This document shows positions 1 to 12,512 of a DNA stretch of 64,000 nt, in pieces (within the stretch, counting starts at the first letter, position 1; each line of letters starts with the position of its first letter). Where the stretch lies: positions 3,876 through 67,875 of the forward strand of contig DF236999.1 in NCBI GenBank assembly GCA_000708835.1, in the 5' to 3' direction. Under the pieces are notes generated by a model. That model was not told the origin of the DNA. It did not search any database and saw only the letters and a list, made by a program, of their open reading frames with translations. The translations under genes were made by a program, and so were the position numbers. Source of the DNA: Klebsormidium nitens. Lineage: Eukaryota > Streptophyta > Klebsormidiophyceae > Klebsormidiales > Klebsormidiaceae.

Positions 1-1359
1 CTTCTTCAGTATAGTAGATTGAGGAGGAAAACAATTATGGTGTGTTTTTTGATGATTCCGATTAATATATAGCAATTAATTTAGACAACACTGAGATTTA
101 AAAAGAAAAAAAAAATTAAAAAAATTGAGACTCGATGCACGCTTAGGACATTTTTTAAATTTTTTAAAAAAACAAATGAGTGTTTGCACTTAAAGACATG
201 GTATCATGTTAGTTTGTGAAAGAACGCAACTTTTACCATTACCATTCAGTCTTTCATACCATTATCAAGTACCCCGTAGGTTGCGGCGAATTATGCGGGC
301 TTGAGTAAGACCTCCCGCAAAAAAAGGGCGGATAGAATCAACCCTAAATATCCTTAAATAATTAAAAAATTTAATAAAGAATTTACGGGTGCAATATATA
401 TATATATCTGTGATCGATCGTTTAAAGCGCGCGGCCGTGCTCAGCATGTGCGATATGTTCGAATGCAGCATGAGTATGAGTTTGCGGCCGATGGTTGGAT
501 AGCTGATCTTTGGATTGTGAGGCAGCTATATAGCTGCCTACATATGTACAGGCCGCCCGGCCTCCGGGAACGTCATTCAGTACGGCTGCGGGCCAGTGAC
601 TGCATGCGGTAGCGTAGCTGGTTAATAGTAAGCTACGGTATATGAAGCATGCCAGCAATGATGCATGCTAGACGCGGTCTTGCACTGAATTTGGCGGAGC
701 CCAAATCTGCAAGGCCTCGGGCCCGGCCCTAAGCCCGACTCCACGTTGATCCGATCACATCATTGCACTTGACCACAAGTTGAGCGATGATACAAGAACT
801 TAGCTACCGCAGCTGAAAAGCTGTCAGGTGGTCGAATGCAGGTCTCAGCGTGCAGCGGAGGAACCATTATGGCATAGCGGCCGCGCCAGACCATTTTCCC
901 ACTAGAAGCAGCACAGCGGGCTGCCTTACCTTGCACACCCCAAACCAACACTGGCCGCGATCCGCTAGCCACATTGTCGAAGTCCACACGGTTCGAAGCA
1001 GGAAATGCTTCCTGTCAGAAAGCTCAATATCATACATTAATACAGTGGAGTACAGTGGGCAGCTGTGCAACTCACCTTTAGTCCAAACCTTTTACGTTAG
1101 CAATCAATTTTCTTGTCGTCAATATCTTGCAAGTCGAATTGCGGCCACATATCATAGCAGCACGTTCTACCATTACCTTCTTCCTACAACATGCATGCGG
1201 ATTCTGAGAGCAGAGATTTGAACAAGACGGTCAACCTGTTTCCTAATAAGCGGTCGCAACCAATCCTACAATATACGTTGATGTTCTGCTGTACAATAAG
1301 GCCTGCTTTCGTTGACTGGCAAAGACATACGAATCCTGATCTTGAACAGGGGTATATCC
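1..1359. other. Non-coding flank beyond the LysM gene 3' end
   Basis: The first 400 bases are very AT-rich, with A and T runs and an AT dinucleotide run near 395-408. From about 420 to 900 the texture changes to short palindromic words (CATATG, GCATGC, GGCCGC). No open frame here has a coding signature, splice context or family resemblance, so I see no gene. It lies at the 3' side of the minus-strand LysM gene and resembles the other 3' spacers in the window. Confidence 0.6.
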
Positions 1360-4300
1360 TCACCCTATGAGCCCGTCATCTTTTTCTTTTACCTTGATCT
1401 TACGAATGAAAGTGTTGTACTCCTCTTCTAAGCGTTTCTGCTCGATCTCCCTTGCTTGCTTCCCGATACTAGGTTCGGATGGGAGCCTCGACCGTACCTG
1501 CATCAGAAACAGGATCCTGAGACTCTGTAGAAGGAGGTTTTGCTCAAAGGCCAGCTTGCAAAGCACGAGGTTAAAACTCTCCTAAGAGAAACTAACCGTA
1601 CAAAGTCAATGAGAGCTGCAAAACAGAGACGTTGACTGCAATCGTTGCGCCCTCAAACCCATCAACTCCAAGCACAAAGTAAAACCTTCGATCCATGAGC
1701 AAATGTCCGAACTTCGCCGTACATTGACACGTGGTCCATGCCACCAAGTCCCGCGGCACCGCAAATCAGGGACCCGATTACGGAGTTTTAATTTCGCAAC
1801 GGACGCTACTGACTTGTACTCCTGAAGAGACAAGTTTCGACTCACGCTTCCGTTGACGGCATCGGGCGCCAGCTGGGCCGCCTTCCTGTCGTCATCCACC
1901 ACCGCGTACCACCAGTTTTTCATCCGCTGCGCCTCAGCTTTCTTGGCCTCCTTGGCAGCTTCCAAGGCGGCCCTCCGGTCCTTCTCCCTAAGTTTCCGCT
2001 CTGCCAGATGCGACCCAACGGAAACATACGCCCCCCATAGCCGATCCGACCCCAGGCGGAGGAGAAGGCTTGAGGCCGCGACTATGAGTAGAAGGGCGCC
2101 CAGAGACGCCCACTGAGATGACTGCAGAAACAAGTGGTAAACTGTATTAGAGGAACCAACCAAATGGCTCTTTCGCAGATGGCTTCACTGAACCATCCGC
2201 TGGCAAATCGTCGTAAGGATCAAAGAAATTGCTCTGGGAATGAAGAGAATGGTGGAGAACTTCGATCAAGAACGGCAGACGAAAGAGCGGTTTCGAAGTT
2301 TCTTTGTGTCAAAAGCTGGCCGCCTGGCCCGTTCGAGATCTTGAAAACGTTCAAGGTCTGCAAATCGAACGGCCAAGGTTCTTTCACACATGCGCACTGA
2401 GCTCAAAGTTCGATCGAGCATACAGTGAGTGCGAGTTATGACTTTCTCTGATGTCTTGTGAAGCCATCACCCAATCTGGTCTTCCAGAAACGCCCAGTAC
2501 TTGGGAACTCAATTTCAGTTACGAGGACACATGCAACAAACCAAGAAAGACGCTCGTGTCGAAATCCTGCCGACAAATGTAAGCTTGTGAACGTACCAAT
2601 CTATACCCCATCCGAGGCACTCTGACGGAGTTCACGCTGACAGTGTATGCAGGGGTGCGCAGTCCAGCCACCCCCGGGGCCGCCGTGGTAGACCAAGCGG
2701 CCTCGCCCCGTAAGTGTTGAGAGTCGGACGTAGATTGTACAGGTTGCGAGGGTGTGGCTGTGGATATTCTTTCCCGCTCCAGCACAGGGGCTTCGTGCAC
2801 CTTCACGGAAAAGAATCACGGACAACCGTCAAACGTTTGCCCCGCTGCTTTCGAGAATTGTTGATTGAGATAAAGATAACCTGCCCTCTTTGAGTAAACC
2901 AACAAGGTCTCCAGACCCCAAACCAATTTGCGAACTGCAAACGGGCAAACGTTTAGGAAAGCGCCAGACCGTAGCGCGCATAAGAGCCATCAAAACGCAT
3001 GACGATTGAACATGGCCACCAATCGCGAGGGTGCTTCTGGATCACAGTGTTCTTCCTACGTACCTTTGCACTCCCCTCTCTCCTCTCGCTGACACGCACT
3101 GTCAAGCGCGGCCCTTGCGCTGCTTCCGTGGCCCCTTCTCTCGGGCGCGAGGGCACACTCTGCGCCAGCTCCTCGATGAACTGCCTCGGAAAGGCGAGCA
3201 GGATCTGTGCCCCTGCCTGGATCAGATTCGGATCCTCTAGTTCGTTCAGCTCCGCTAGCTCCTCCACAGGCAGGCCTGCAGGCGGAGGGCGTTGGCATCA
3301 GGGCGGAACACAATAAAGAATATACAACAATGTCATTGATTCAAATGAGCATGCGTCTGTATGAGGACCAGGTGTCTGCATGATAACCTGGCAAAGGGGC
3401 CCAGCCGCAATGATTTGCAGTTTCCGATGCATAGCGCGTACTTTACCCTGAGGGACTGCGTGGGCAAAGTGCAGACGACTGGGGCAAAAAGGGTGGCGCA
3501 GACGCTTCTACTTTGCCTTTCTCTTCGGTGGCAGGCTTTATGCAGTAGGGCATGTGCCTGGGTATGAGGACCAAAAGGGTTGGGCTGTGGGTGAGGGACT
3601 TACCGCATTTGCGGGACAGGTCGGAGAGCGTGTCACCCCTGTATGGAAGAGAAATCACATAAGCAGAGCGCCAGGTTGGCGGCCACTGGGCTCCTGGCGA
3701 CTCCATGCGTGCAAGCTTTGACCGACTTCAAAACGAAATTAACAACAAAATCGAGATTGGGAAAGCCTCTCGCATGGGACCATGGTTGAACCTCGGTAAA
3801 GCAAATCATGGGCGTGCCTCAAGTACAATCTTTTGCACACCGCTGATGGCGATTGTATCGTGAGGGTAGATCAGAAGCGGCCTGGCTTACTTCTTGACCC
3901 TGTACTTTCCTAGCTTGTACTTTCCAACCTGGGCGTCTGGTGAAACCAAGTCTTGCAGGGCCAGAGCACAGAGCCGGGGATCAGCACCGCTCTGAGTAGC
4001 GTTAGACACCACCTGGGCCTGCGTCACAGAAGATGGATAGAGTCCCAATCAGCGCAAAATCACCGGTAATCTCAATTTCAGACGCTTTTTGGTGGGTTCA
4101 TCAGCGAATTACATGGGGGCGACTGCGGCCCGGCAGTTTCTGGTCACTACTTGGCTGGTAAACTGTGAGTTCATCAGCATTTGACTCTCGATGGAATGCG
4201 CAACTTGCATTACCAAAGGTTCCACAACGACAAATTTCAAGTTGATCCGCATAAGAAGTGGTAAAATCAGAAAGAGCAGCAAGAATATGGATTCAAATCA

Positions 4301-4408
4301 CGTCAGAGTAACGTTTGGTAATTTACCCTGCCCATTGGGTCTTGTTGCTATCAACCTCACCAATGTGGAGACTCGTTGCAGATGTGCTTTCTCTGCATGG
4401 ATACCCAT
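1360..4408 (-). CDS. LysM-domain single-pass membrane protein with coiled-coil tail
   Basis: Seven exons join in phase: 4408-4361, 4018-3891, 3638-3604, 3275-3064, 2800-2597, 2121-1846 and 1497-1360, giving 346 residues. One LysM domain lies at about residues 54-100. It opens with YRVKKGDTLSDLSRKCG and closes with DPNLIQAGAQILLAFP, the usual GDTL start and NPNLI-PGQ-like end. A low-complexity Ser/Pro/Thr stretch follows. Then comes one hydrophobic segment near residue 213 (ASLGALLLIVAASSLLL) and a basic, Lys/Glu/Ala-rich helical tail with an EQKRLEEEYNTF coiled coil. LysM domains bind N-acetylglucosamine polymers; ligand and membrane are unknown here. No kinase domain is present, so this is not a CERK1-type receptor. 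The start is uncertain: a short exon at about 5238-5209 (MMTANKLRK) could splice onto 4398 in phase, but it would overlap the FNR start codon, so the simpler in-frame Met at 4408 is preferred. Confidence 0.8.
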
Positions 4409-5236
4409 TGCGCCCACATGCTTCGGCCTGGTGTAAGAGCTGCCGTTGCTGGACGTGGCAGGCAATCCTGGCAGAAATCCCCCTCTTCTCACCGCAGTTG
4501 CTTCCATATTACCTTCCAGTCTGGGTCTCAATAACTGCTGTCGTGCTCATACACCACGCGCATCAGTTATTTTCATTCGTCCACCCGTGGTAACCCAAGT
4601 GAGACCTTATCTGCAGCTCGCATACATTTTACCACGTCCACCCAAATACTACTGTCTTCAGCCGTCGCTAACTTGCAACCGGCCATGCCAATTCAGCGTG
4701 CTGACAGCCAACATACATGCTGTATCACTGTGAGCTGGGGTAATTACCGTACTTTCATCCCTTGCGCGAGGTGCAAAATCACCGTGAAAACCCCAAACAT
4801 GCCATTGCCTGCTCAGTGCTTGCTGCAACCACGACCACCATTATGAATTGCGCCGGCCGCCCGGTGGTCGGCATTCTCTCAAAACCGCAACGAGCCGGAC
4901 GTAGAAGATGGGAGTAGGAGATCCTAGCAGATGCCAGCTGGCTGTCACCGATTGCTGGAAAATGTATCACGTGATACGAGTGGATGCTATGATTGGCCGA
5001 AAGGGCGTCCCTGTCGCATTGCGGGAGACAGCACTGAGCACTGACCATCAACAGTCGCAGTGCTCACTGACACTGGCTGACATCAGCAGTGCTCGAAACT
5101 CTTGTAGCTTCTGCATTGCAATTTGCAAATTGCGCCTGCATTGCAGATCGTGAACCAGAAGAAGAAGCAGGAAGCGGGTTGCGGAACGCAGAGGGTTGGG
5201 AGCAGCTTACCTTTCCGCAGCTTGTTAGCGGTCATC
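4409..5236. promoter_or_regulatory. Divergent 5' spacer between LysM gene and FNR
   Basis: About 830 bases separate the two outward-facing starts. The spacer must hold both promoters and 5' untranslated regions, inferred from gene orientation alone. I recognise no TATA box at a convincing position. A possible alternative first exon of the LysM gene lies at its FNR-proximal edge. Confidence 0.45.
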
Positions 5237-8200
5237 ATGGCAACGGCGCACATTGTGTCCCTCCAGGTATGCGGGACAGCTGTACTTGCATCCTCTTGTT
5301 GAGGGGATGCGCCGTCCATTTGGTCCGGTTACTCTGCCATGCTCAAAATGGTATTCAAGCTTTGTCTTTTGGTGATGAGCAGGCAGATCTGCAAACTGTT
5401 ATGGCGCTTGTGTTCAGACTTGCACAGCCATGGTGTCTGGAATGTGGTGATGAAACAGCACAGATGACTGTTATCAAGCATTCTATGTGGTCCTGACGAG
5501 GCAACTGTTGTAGCTGCATTTAGTTAGTGACAGAGCTTGACCGGGACTGAAAGGAATCCTTGTAACACACCATCCATTTGAAGATCTCCTGATCACCGTT
5601 TGTATCATTCTGTCTTGCAGACAGCTCATGCTGGCCTGGTAGGGTCTCTCTGCAATGCGCAAGCATCACCGCAACCAAGCAGGGTAGCATTGCCATTGAA
5701 GGTAGGAGCAGCAGTGTTGTCAACTCATGGTGTATTTCAGGCAGTGTGTACAGGCATGGGTTTACACAGTGTAAGCAACCTTTGCACCAGGGCCGGTCGA
5801 TTTGGACTGCTTCCTGGTCCCTGTTAGGTTGCTACAGATGTTCTTTTCAGCACCCGTTTCAACTTGGCATTCATCCCTAACTCTGAAATGGATCTGCTCC
5901 TTTAAGGCCTAATCGCCACTGTACAATGCCATTCTGTGAAAGTCATCCATTCTGCACCTTTGAAGTGGTCCTTGTGCCACTTCTTGACTGACAATTGATC
6001 TCTGAGAATCTTGTTTGTGCAGGCAAGATCTTCACTCCTAACCTCAGAGAGGGCCTTTGCGGGCGTGGCCCTCAAAATTGATGGACAGCGGTATGCAAGG
6101 AGGTCTCAGCAGGCTCTTAGAGTCAATGCTCTCCAGACTGCCACTGAAGTGTTCCCGGCAGCGCTTGAGGAGGCTTCGGACCCCCCCATGAACACGGCAA
6201 AGAACAATGCCCCTTTCACCGGCACAATTAAGTCAGTTGAGAGGATCGTTGGTCCGAACGCGACGGGAGAGACCAAGCACATCGTGATTGACCATGAGGG
6301 CAAGCTTCCCTACTGGGAAGGGCAGAGCTATGGGATCATTCCTCCGGTAAGGCTTTTTTTGGGATAATGTTGCTGAATTGACTGTTGCCAAGTTTGCGCA
6401 GCATGTTTTCATCGATGCTTGGCAATTTGGTACTGGTTCTAAGAGTTGGTAATCCATGAGACACCCATATGCTCAGCTTTTGCGAAGTTATCTTGCCAAG
6501 GACATTCGCACCAAACAGGCAGGTTCTAGCACATGTCTCTCAAACAAGCATCACCAGAAGTCTGGAGCCCGGTTGCGGGATGGGACACTCCGAGTACCCT
6601 ATTTTTGAGCTTTAGGGTTTGCCTTCCTGCTGAAGTGCTTCAATGAACAGTAATTTGTCATGGTTGAGGTCAAGTTTCCACCTAATTTCTTTGGATCATC
6701 ATGGATGCTGAGTTGCAACCATTCGTTGCCAAGTCAATCAGGCGCTTTAGCATTCAGAAGTCAAGCTTTCACACAACGCCTTTCGACCATCTGATCTTGC
6801 AGACTTGAGAGTGTCTTACCATTTCCCAACTTTGGCACACGCATGCCTGCCTCCAAAAACCTGGCGAATGCCCCGATAGCACCCTGATCGAAGTGATTAA
6901 AGCAAATCTGTCCGTCCCATTTATGCAGGGTGAGAACCCAAAGAAGCCAGGCAAGCCGCATACGGTCAGGCTGTATTCCATTGCCTCCACTCGGTATGGT
7001 GACGACTTTGATGGGAAGACTGCCAGCCTTTGTGTCAGGCGTGCCGTGTATGTGGACCCTGAGACCGGCAAGGAGGATCCTGAGAAAGCGGGTATCTGCA
7101 GTAACTTCCTGTGTGATTCCAAGCCCGGGGACAAGGTGCAGATCACAGGTATGTAACTCGATGGTTTCTGGCCGTCAGAGAGTGTCAAAACTGTTTCTTA
7201 GCAGTCAGCGCAACAGTGCTGCAGAGTCTGGCTCTCAATTGATGTTTCAGGGCAATCAATCTGGAAGGAAGCACGTAATGACTTCGCAAGCACTTCGTTT
7301 ACAGCAGACCTGAACTTGTCATGTAAAGCCGCGATTCCTCTCTTGTTTTGGTAAGGCTACTGGAGATTACAGAGGCCCTAGTAATTCCGCGTCTGTGCAT
7401 CCTTGAAAAATTACAGCCGCAGACAATCCCAAGTCTCCTTTCGGTCCCGCGTGCTTTCGGTTGACTTTAGTACTCAGTTTCAACTGAGAGACCGCTGTAT
7501 CATACATGACATCAGAGCAGGCAGCAATCACTGCTTGCTCCATGTGCAGGACAACTCTGATATTTGCTTCATCAACTGAGGCTGTGAAGTGAACCTGCTT
7601 GTATCCTATCCAAACAAGATTGCCCAAATTCCTCTGCAGGCCCCAGCGGCAAGGTCATGCTCATCCCGGAGGAGGACCCCAACGCCACCCACATCATGAT
7701 TGCCACCGGCACGGGGATTGCGCCCTTCCGGGCCTACCTGCGGCGCTTCTTCATGGAGGACGTTCCCAGCTTCAAGTTTGGCGGGCTGGCCTGGCTCTTC
7801 CTGGGGGTGGCCAACACCGACAGCTTGCTGTACCACGACGAGTTCTCCAAGTACAAGGAGGAGTTCCCCGACAACTTCAGGTCAGCAGCCATAGGTGGTC
7901 CCTGCTGTGTAAGCAGATGCATATGGCATGGTCTTGGCGTTCCAATGTGACTCCGTGATTGTCAATTATCAGACTAAGCACAGAGGACTCCGCAATTCTA
8001 GCAGCTGTCGTCAATGTTCGAGGAATCTGCTTGGCTTTTGAATCATACACCTAGGTGGAGCTTGTAAGCAGGGACTGTGCCGAACAAGATAGCGGTGCTG
8101 ATTGCTTCTTGGCCTCTCCTGCAGGTACGACCTTGCCTTGAGCAGAGAGCAGAAGAACAAGGAGGGCGGGAAGATGTACATTCAGAACAAGGTTGCCGAG

Positions 8201-8383
8201 TACGGGAATGAGGTGTTTGATATGTTGGACAAAGGTGCCCACATTTATTTCTGCGGGCTCAAGGGTATGATGCCGGGCATCCAGGACTCGTTGAAGCAGA
8301 TTGCGGAGAGCAGGGGGGAGAGCTGGGAGGAGAAGCTGACGCAGCTCAAGAAGAACAAGCAATGGCACGTGGAGGTCTACTAG
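5237..8383 (+). CDS. petH: Ferredoxin-NADP(+) reductase, chloroplast (leaf type)
   Basis: Six exons (5237-5266, 5621-5701, 6023-6346, 6929-7148, 7640-7880, 8125-8383) join in phase to 384 residues. The enzyme passes electrons from photosystem I-reduced ferredoxin through FAD to NADP+ at the thylakoid/stroma interface. Exons 1-3 encode a Ser/Ala/Arg-rich transit peptide ([10 protein letters not shown], then [12 protein letters not shown]). The mature part has the FAD-binding RLYSIAST motif, the NADP-binding [16 protein letters not shown] segment, the CGLKGMMPG region and the characteristic C-terminal WHVEVY with the terminal Tyr that stacks on the flavin. Spacing and length match plant leaf FNR. 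Introns are 320-580 bases. The start is set by a ten-codon first exon ending at a good GTATGC donor. Confidence 0.96.
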
Positions 8384-9631
8384 AGAGGGAACACAAGTAT
8401 GAATCATTGGCTGTGAAGAGTCTGGAAGGTCAACGGCACATTCAATTGCTCATTCTTGGAGACTGCGCTGGGTAGGTTATACACTCTCACAGATCATCGG
8501 CGTTCGCTGGAAAGGTTGTTGCACAGGTCCGCAACATTTTCTGGTTGGACAGTCCGCGCAGGCGCAAGCTCGCAGTCAGGGGTCTGTTTGAGCTTCGAAC
8601 TCTCGTTGGTTCCCTTTGCTTCAGATGTATTTGCGTTGTAGGAACCAGTGTTTAGGTACTTGTAAATGTTATCAGCATTTAAAAATTGGACCATTGCTGT
8701 CAGAAGCATCCTAACTGAAACTGGTTTCCACCACCGCGCGGCGTTGCAGCAGACAGAGTTATGCTCAATCGCCAGAGTCTAGCTAGACTCTTGCCTGATA
8801 TTGCATCAATGGTCCACATCAATCATGTGCAAGCTCGCATGTCAGCATCAAGATGTACAGGTGGTCCGACAGACCTGCACTGCACATGTGTGCCGTTCAA
8901 CACATGTTAATGCACATGCGCGGACCAGCCACCCCCCCAGTACTCACCTTATCTGTATGCATTTGCTTTATTCAGATTTGCTCTCTTCAGATTCAAGTCG
9001 TGGCCGGATCAACCGATCCAATCAAGTCCGAGTCTATGATTGTCCTCAAGTATAGGAATATTGACTGTTGGGCCCGCACTCAGCAAGGCACATTTGGCAC
9101 TGACACTGAAAGAGCAACATACCTTTGACTCCAGATCGCGCCAACACACATGTGCAATACCTAGTGGAACACCCTTCCGCATTTCAATGAAGTAGTCAAG
9201 TCGATATTGTTCACACATGTGCAATCATCGTCGAACCTTGGTGCAACTCAAAAGACAACTTAACTACACATGCCATTCAGCAAACTGCATGCAAGAACGG
9301 GGTACGGATGGATAGGGAAGCTGCCACCAAAGGAACCTGGTTATTACTGTGGCTTTAGCTTTTGTCGTTTGCAATGAAATCGTCGAATCCTGCCAACAAG
9401 AGAACACTCTGTCAGTACTGGCTAACTTTGGTCTTTCCAATTGCAGAGAGATAGGCGATATGGATGCGAGCATACAAAATAAACGCAAACGAACAGTATG
9501 GAGAACGTGGGCAGTGGGTGATGGCCGTGCAAATCCAGGTGCTTAAAGAAGTAGAGCGCAGGCTCACGAGGCCCTTTGCTGGTGCACGAACGGACCACAA
9601 TATTACATCAAGAATCGACCAAGTAGCTCAA
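8384..9631. other. Convergent 3' spacer between FNR and LisH gene
   Basis: No coding signal stands out on either strand. The sequence will include both 3' untranslated regions. Around 8820-8930 and 9150-9230 there are repeated ACATGT/GCACATGC words, like the other 3'-3' spacers in the window. No clear terminal repeat or transposon was seen. Confidence 0.6.
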
Positions 9632-12512
9632 TCATAGCCGTCCAGCAGAGGTCCTCTCAGACCAGCCGAAGTCCGCACCTGACAGAGACACGGGAGTTGC
9701 TGCGAGCGAGTCCAGGAGTTGTGACACGTGGGGGTCGGCCGTGATGGCTGCCAGGATATCATCCACGGGAATGTCGTCGTCCGTGAAGAAACCGTCCCCC
9801 AAACCCACCCCGTCGCCCCCTCCCCAGTCCGAAGCGTCCCCGGGAATCTCGCTGCGAGCACAGAGTCGACTGGTCAGCATGTGCGATGTTCTTTGTGTAA
9901 GTTCGAACCGCCATCTCAAGACTCGAAGCAGCGGTTGGCCGTACAAAATTTGCAGGTGGAAGAACGATAGCTACGGCTTTGTGCCGCTGAGCTTCTTCGT
10001 TTCTGGATCCTGGATGGACCGTGGGCACAGCTTCGACAAACCTCTTTGAACAAGCTGAGTCCGAGAAACGAAGCAACAGCAAAAAGCAGCCGGCACAAGG
10101 CAAACCTCCACTGGACGCTCAAAATCCATAACGCCCTTTTCTTTGCAGACAGGATTGGTGGCTATGACAGGACCAAATCGTTGATGAGCATATCAAAAGA
10201 AACCACTTAAACGTTTACAATCGAGCACACAAACTCTATTGCCCGGAACCATATTGATGAAAGATGTAGGTACAAATGTCGAGCAGGCAGGACGAAGCGA
10301 GAAGCGGCCCACTCACAGCCCGCCAAGAGGATCCCCATCCCCCGCGCCCTGGCCCCCCCCGTGCAGGAATTGCGTGATGTGGCCCGCAATCCTGGAGGGC
10401 AGGTCCAGGTCCTTGCTAAACGTGTCCACCACCAGCGCCCGGAAGTCAGCCTCCGCCATCGGCTCCTCCCCCGGCAACTCTAGATGGTCCAGCAACCCCG
10501 CGTCGCTCTCCCGCCCGTCCTTCGACCCGTCCCCTTCTGCGCTCTGGCTGCTCTTTACAGGGTCATCCGTAAATAAGGCCTTCTTTGGTTGCTTTTCCGG
10601 CGCGCCTGCCGGCTGCCCCCCAAACAAAGCCCTGCTTGGGGACGCCCTCTTGGGCGCAGGCGCAGCCCCCTGGCCGTCCATCTTTCGTTTCCGGGGGGTC
10701 CCTTTCCTGCCTGCGTGGGGGCTCTTTAGCGGGGACGCCTTCGCCCTTGCTGCGGCCCTTGCACCCCCACCCTTTGGAGCTTTTGGAGGCGTGGAGAGGT
10801 CTACAGTTTCAGGGCGCACTGTCGTCCCTCCGTCTTTGGACGAGTTTCGTTGCTGAATGCTATCAAGCAGTCCAGGTCGCGGACTCTCCAGAGAAGGCCA
10901 AGTTTGGCCCGCACTCATCCCCACTCCACTCTCTCCAGCTGGCTGCTCATATGCGGGGCTGCTCCTCCCTGCTTCCGGCACCTGGGAAGACGGCAGAGGT
11001 TGGCCTGCCTCGTCAATATTCAATTCAGGCCCTTGTGGATGAGACGCGCTTGGTTCAGCGACTGTGGACTGCTGGGCCTGCTGCGGACCTCCATGGGTCC
11101 CCTCCAACTGTAGTGGCTTATTTACAGGGTGAGTGGTCGGCGAACCCCCTAGGTTGCCAGATGCTTGCGCGGCTGAGAAAGGCATTGCGGGCTGCTCTTG
11201 GAAAGGAACCGCTCCAGGATAGGCGGCTTGTGTGGGAGCGGGCTGAGACGTGCCAGGGCTGTGATGGAGGGGAATAAAAGTTGGCGCAGGCTGTGCGGAC
11301 GATGTTGTCATAGCAGGATCATTATGCGCGCCAAAAATTCCCCCGGGCGAGCGGCCGCTGCCATTCTCCGGGGGCGTTTGCACGTTGGTTGGAGGCTGGA
11401 ACAACCCTAGGGGGGAGGGGGAAGAACCGGGGACGCCAGGGCTTGAGCTGGGGGCAGGGTTCAACGGGGGCGAAAGCACATAACGGCCCTGGCCTGGCTG
11501 GGGCCACATGGAACCGTTCTGCAGAAAAGTTGGGGGGTGGCTGCTAGGATGCGGAACAGGGGCCAAAAACATGGGTGGGCCCCCATTGCTGGCCCCACTT
11601 TTCCGGGACTTCTTTCCCCGCTGCTGCCGAACATTCTCCTTCCCAAGAGACTGCTGCGATAGGCCTCTTCTGTCGGGGTCGGTCGACTGACCGGCGACGT
11701 AGTCTGCAATCAAGCAGTAAAGAAGTGTCTCATTGTGTGGAGTCCCAGAGCAGGCATGTAGCGATTATAACACCACCAACACAGCGACCACAGACGGCTT
11801 GCAGCTTTGCGTCTGCTGGTCAATCATTGCTACTTTGACGACACATTGTAGGAAACGATTGGACCGAGTTGTCAACTTAAGGGTGCGCAGTCCAACCTTC
11901 GATGATCAGCAAACACATGGACATGGGCGCAAGGTCAGGTTCACAGATGCCCACCTTTGATGCTTCCAGGTCTAAAGTCTTCCAAGACCCCATAGAGGTT
12001 GCGAAGCAACTGGTCGGTCCTAGCTTTCTCTGCCGCCGCTTGAGCTTCAAAAGTCTTGAGGTTAATGTACTCGCTGAGGATCACGGTCAAGCTCCTCATG
12101 GACTTCGGCTGGAACACAGAGCGCTTCTCCGTTAGTGTTTACTCGTAGTGGACACCAGGAACAATCTAAGAGCCTACAGAAAAGGTTTAGGTCGTTTACC
12201 AAAGCCATTCTGAACAAGCACAGGAAGTGCAAGATGGCAGCAAGCCAACGTCAATAAGCGGCATGATGAAAAGTGCAAAAGCAAGAGAGCATGCATAGCA
12301 GCTCATTCAAAAAAACTCACTGTGCGGACGGTAGACAAAAGATGCCCAGCTTCAGTCTGAAACTCCTGCAATGCTTTGGGGAACCGATTCTCCATCAGGT
12401 ACTGCTGCACGAGGCAGGCCAGCTCAATGGGCGTGATGGTGGCTGCCTCGGGCGGCTTACTGACGGAAGGGGCTCCCATTCTAGGAGCCATCTGGGCATC
12501 CTGCAAGGACAA
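9632..12512 (-). CDS. LisH-domain nuclear protein, NPAT-like
   Basis: Four exons (12512-12321, 12126-11955, 11703-10317, 9851-9632) keep phase and give 656 residues. The N-terminus holds a LisH dimerisation motif (ELACLVQQYLMENRFPKALQ). Exon 2 continues with RSLTVILSEYINLKTFEAQ, which resembles the L-x-x-IL-x-EY-x-x-LKT segment following the LisH of animal NPAT, the histone-locus-body coactivator. The large third exon is disordered: Pro/Gly/Ser/Gln-rich, then a basic stretch (GRKGTPRKRKMDG) typical of a nuclear localisation signal. The C-terminus is acidic with a short hydrophobic pattern (DDDIPVDDILAAITADP). A role as a nuclear scaffold or transcription cofactor is inferred. The NPAT relation rests on remembered motif similarity only; other LisH families remain possible. 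The acceptor of exon 2 is weak. Confidence 0.72.

Noticed and set aside
9349-9546. Small plus frame in the FNR-LisH spacer
   Set aside because: Short, not supported by codon bias or splice context, and within the expected 3' untranslated sequence.
10239-11277. Plus-strand frames of about 200-230 codons opposite the LisH gene
   Set aside because: They are antisense shadows of the Pro/Ser-rich third exon, whose minus-strand reading joins in phase on both sides.
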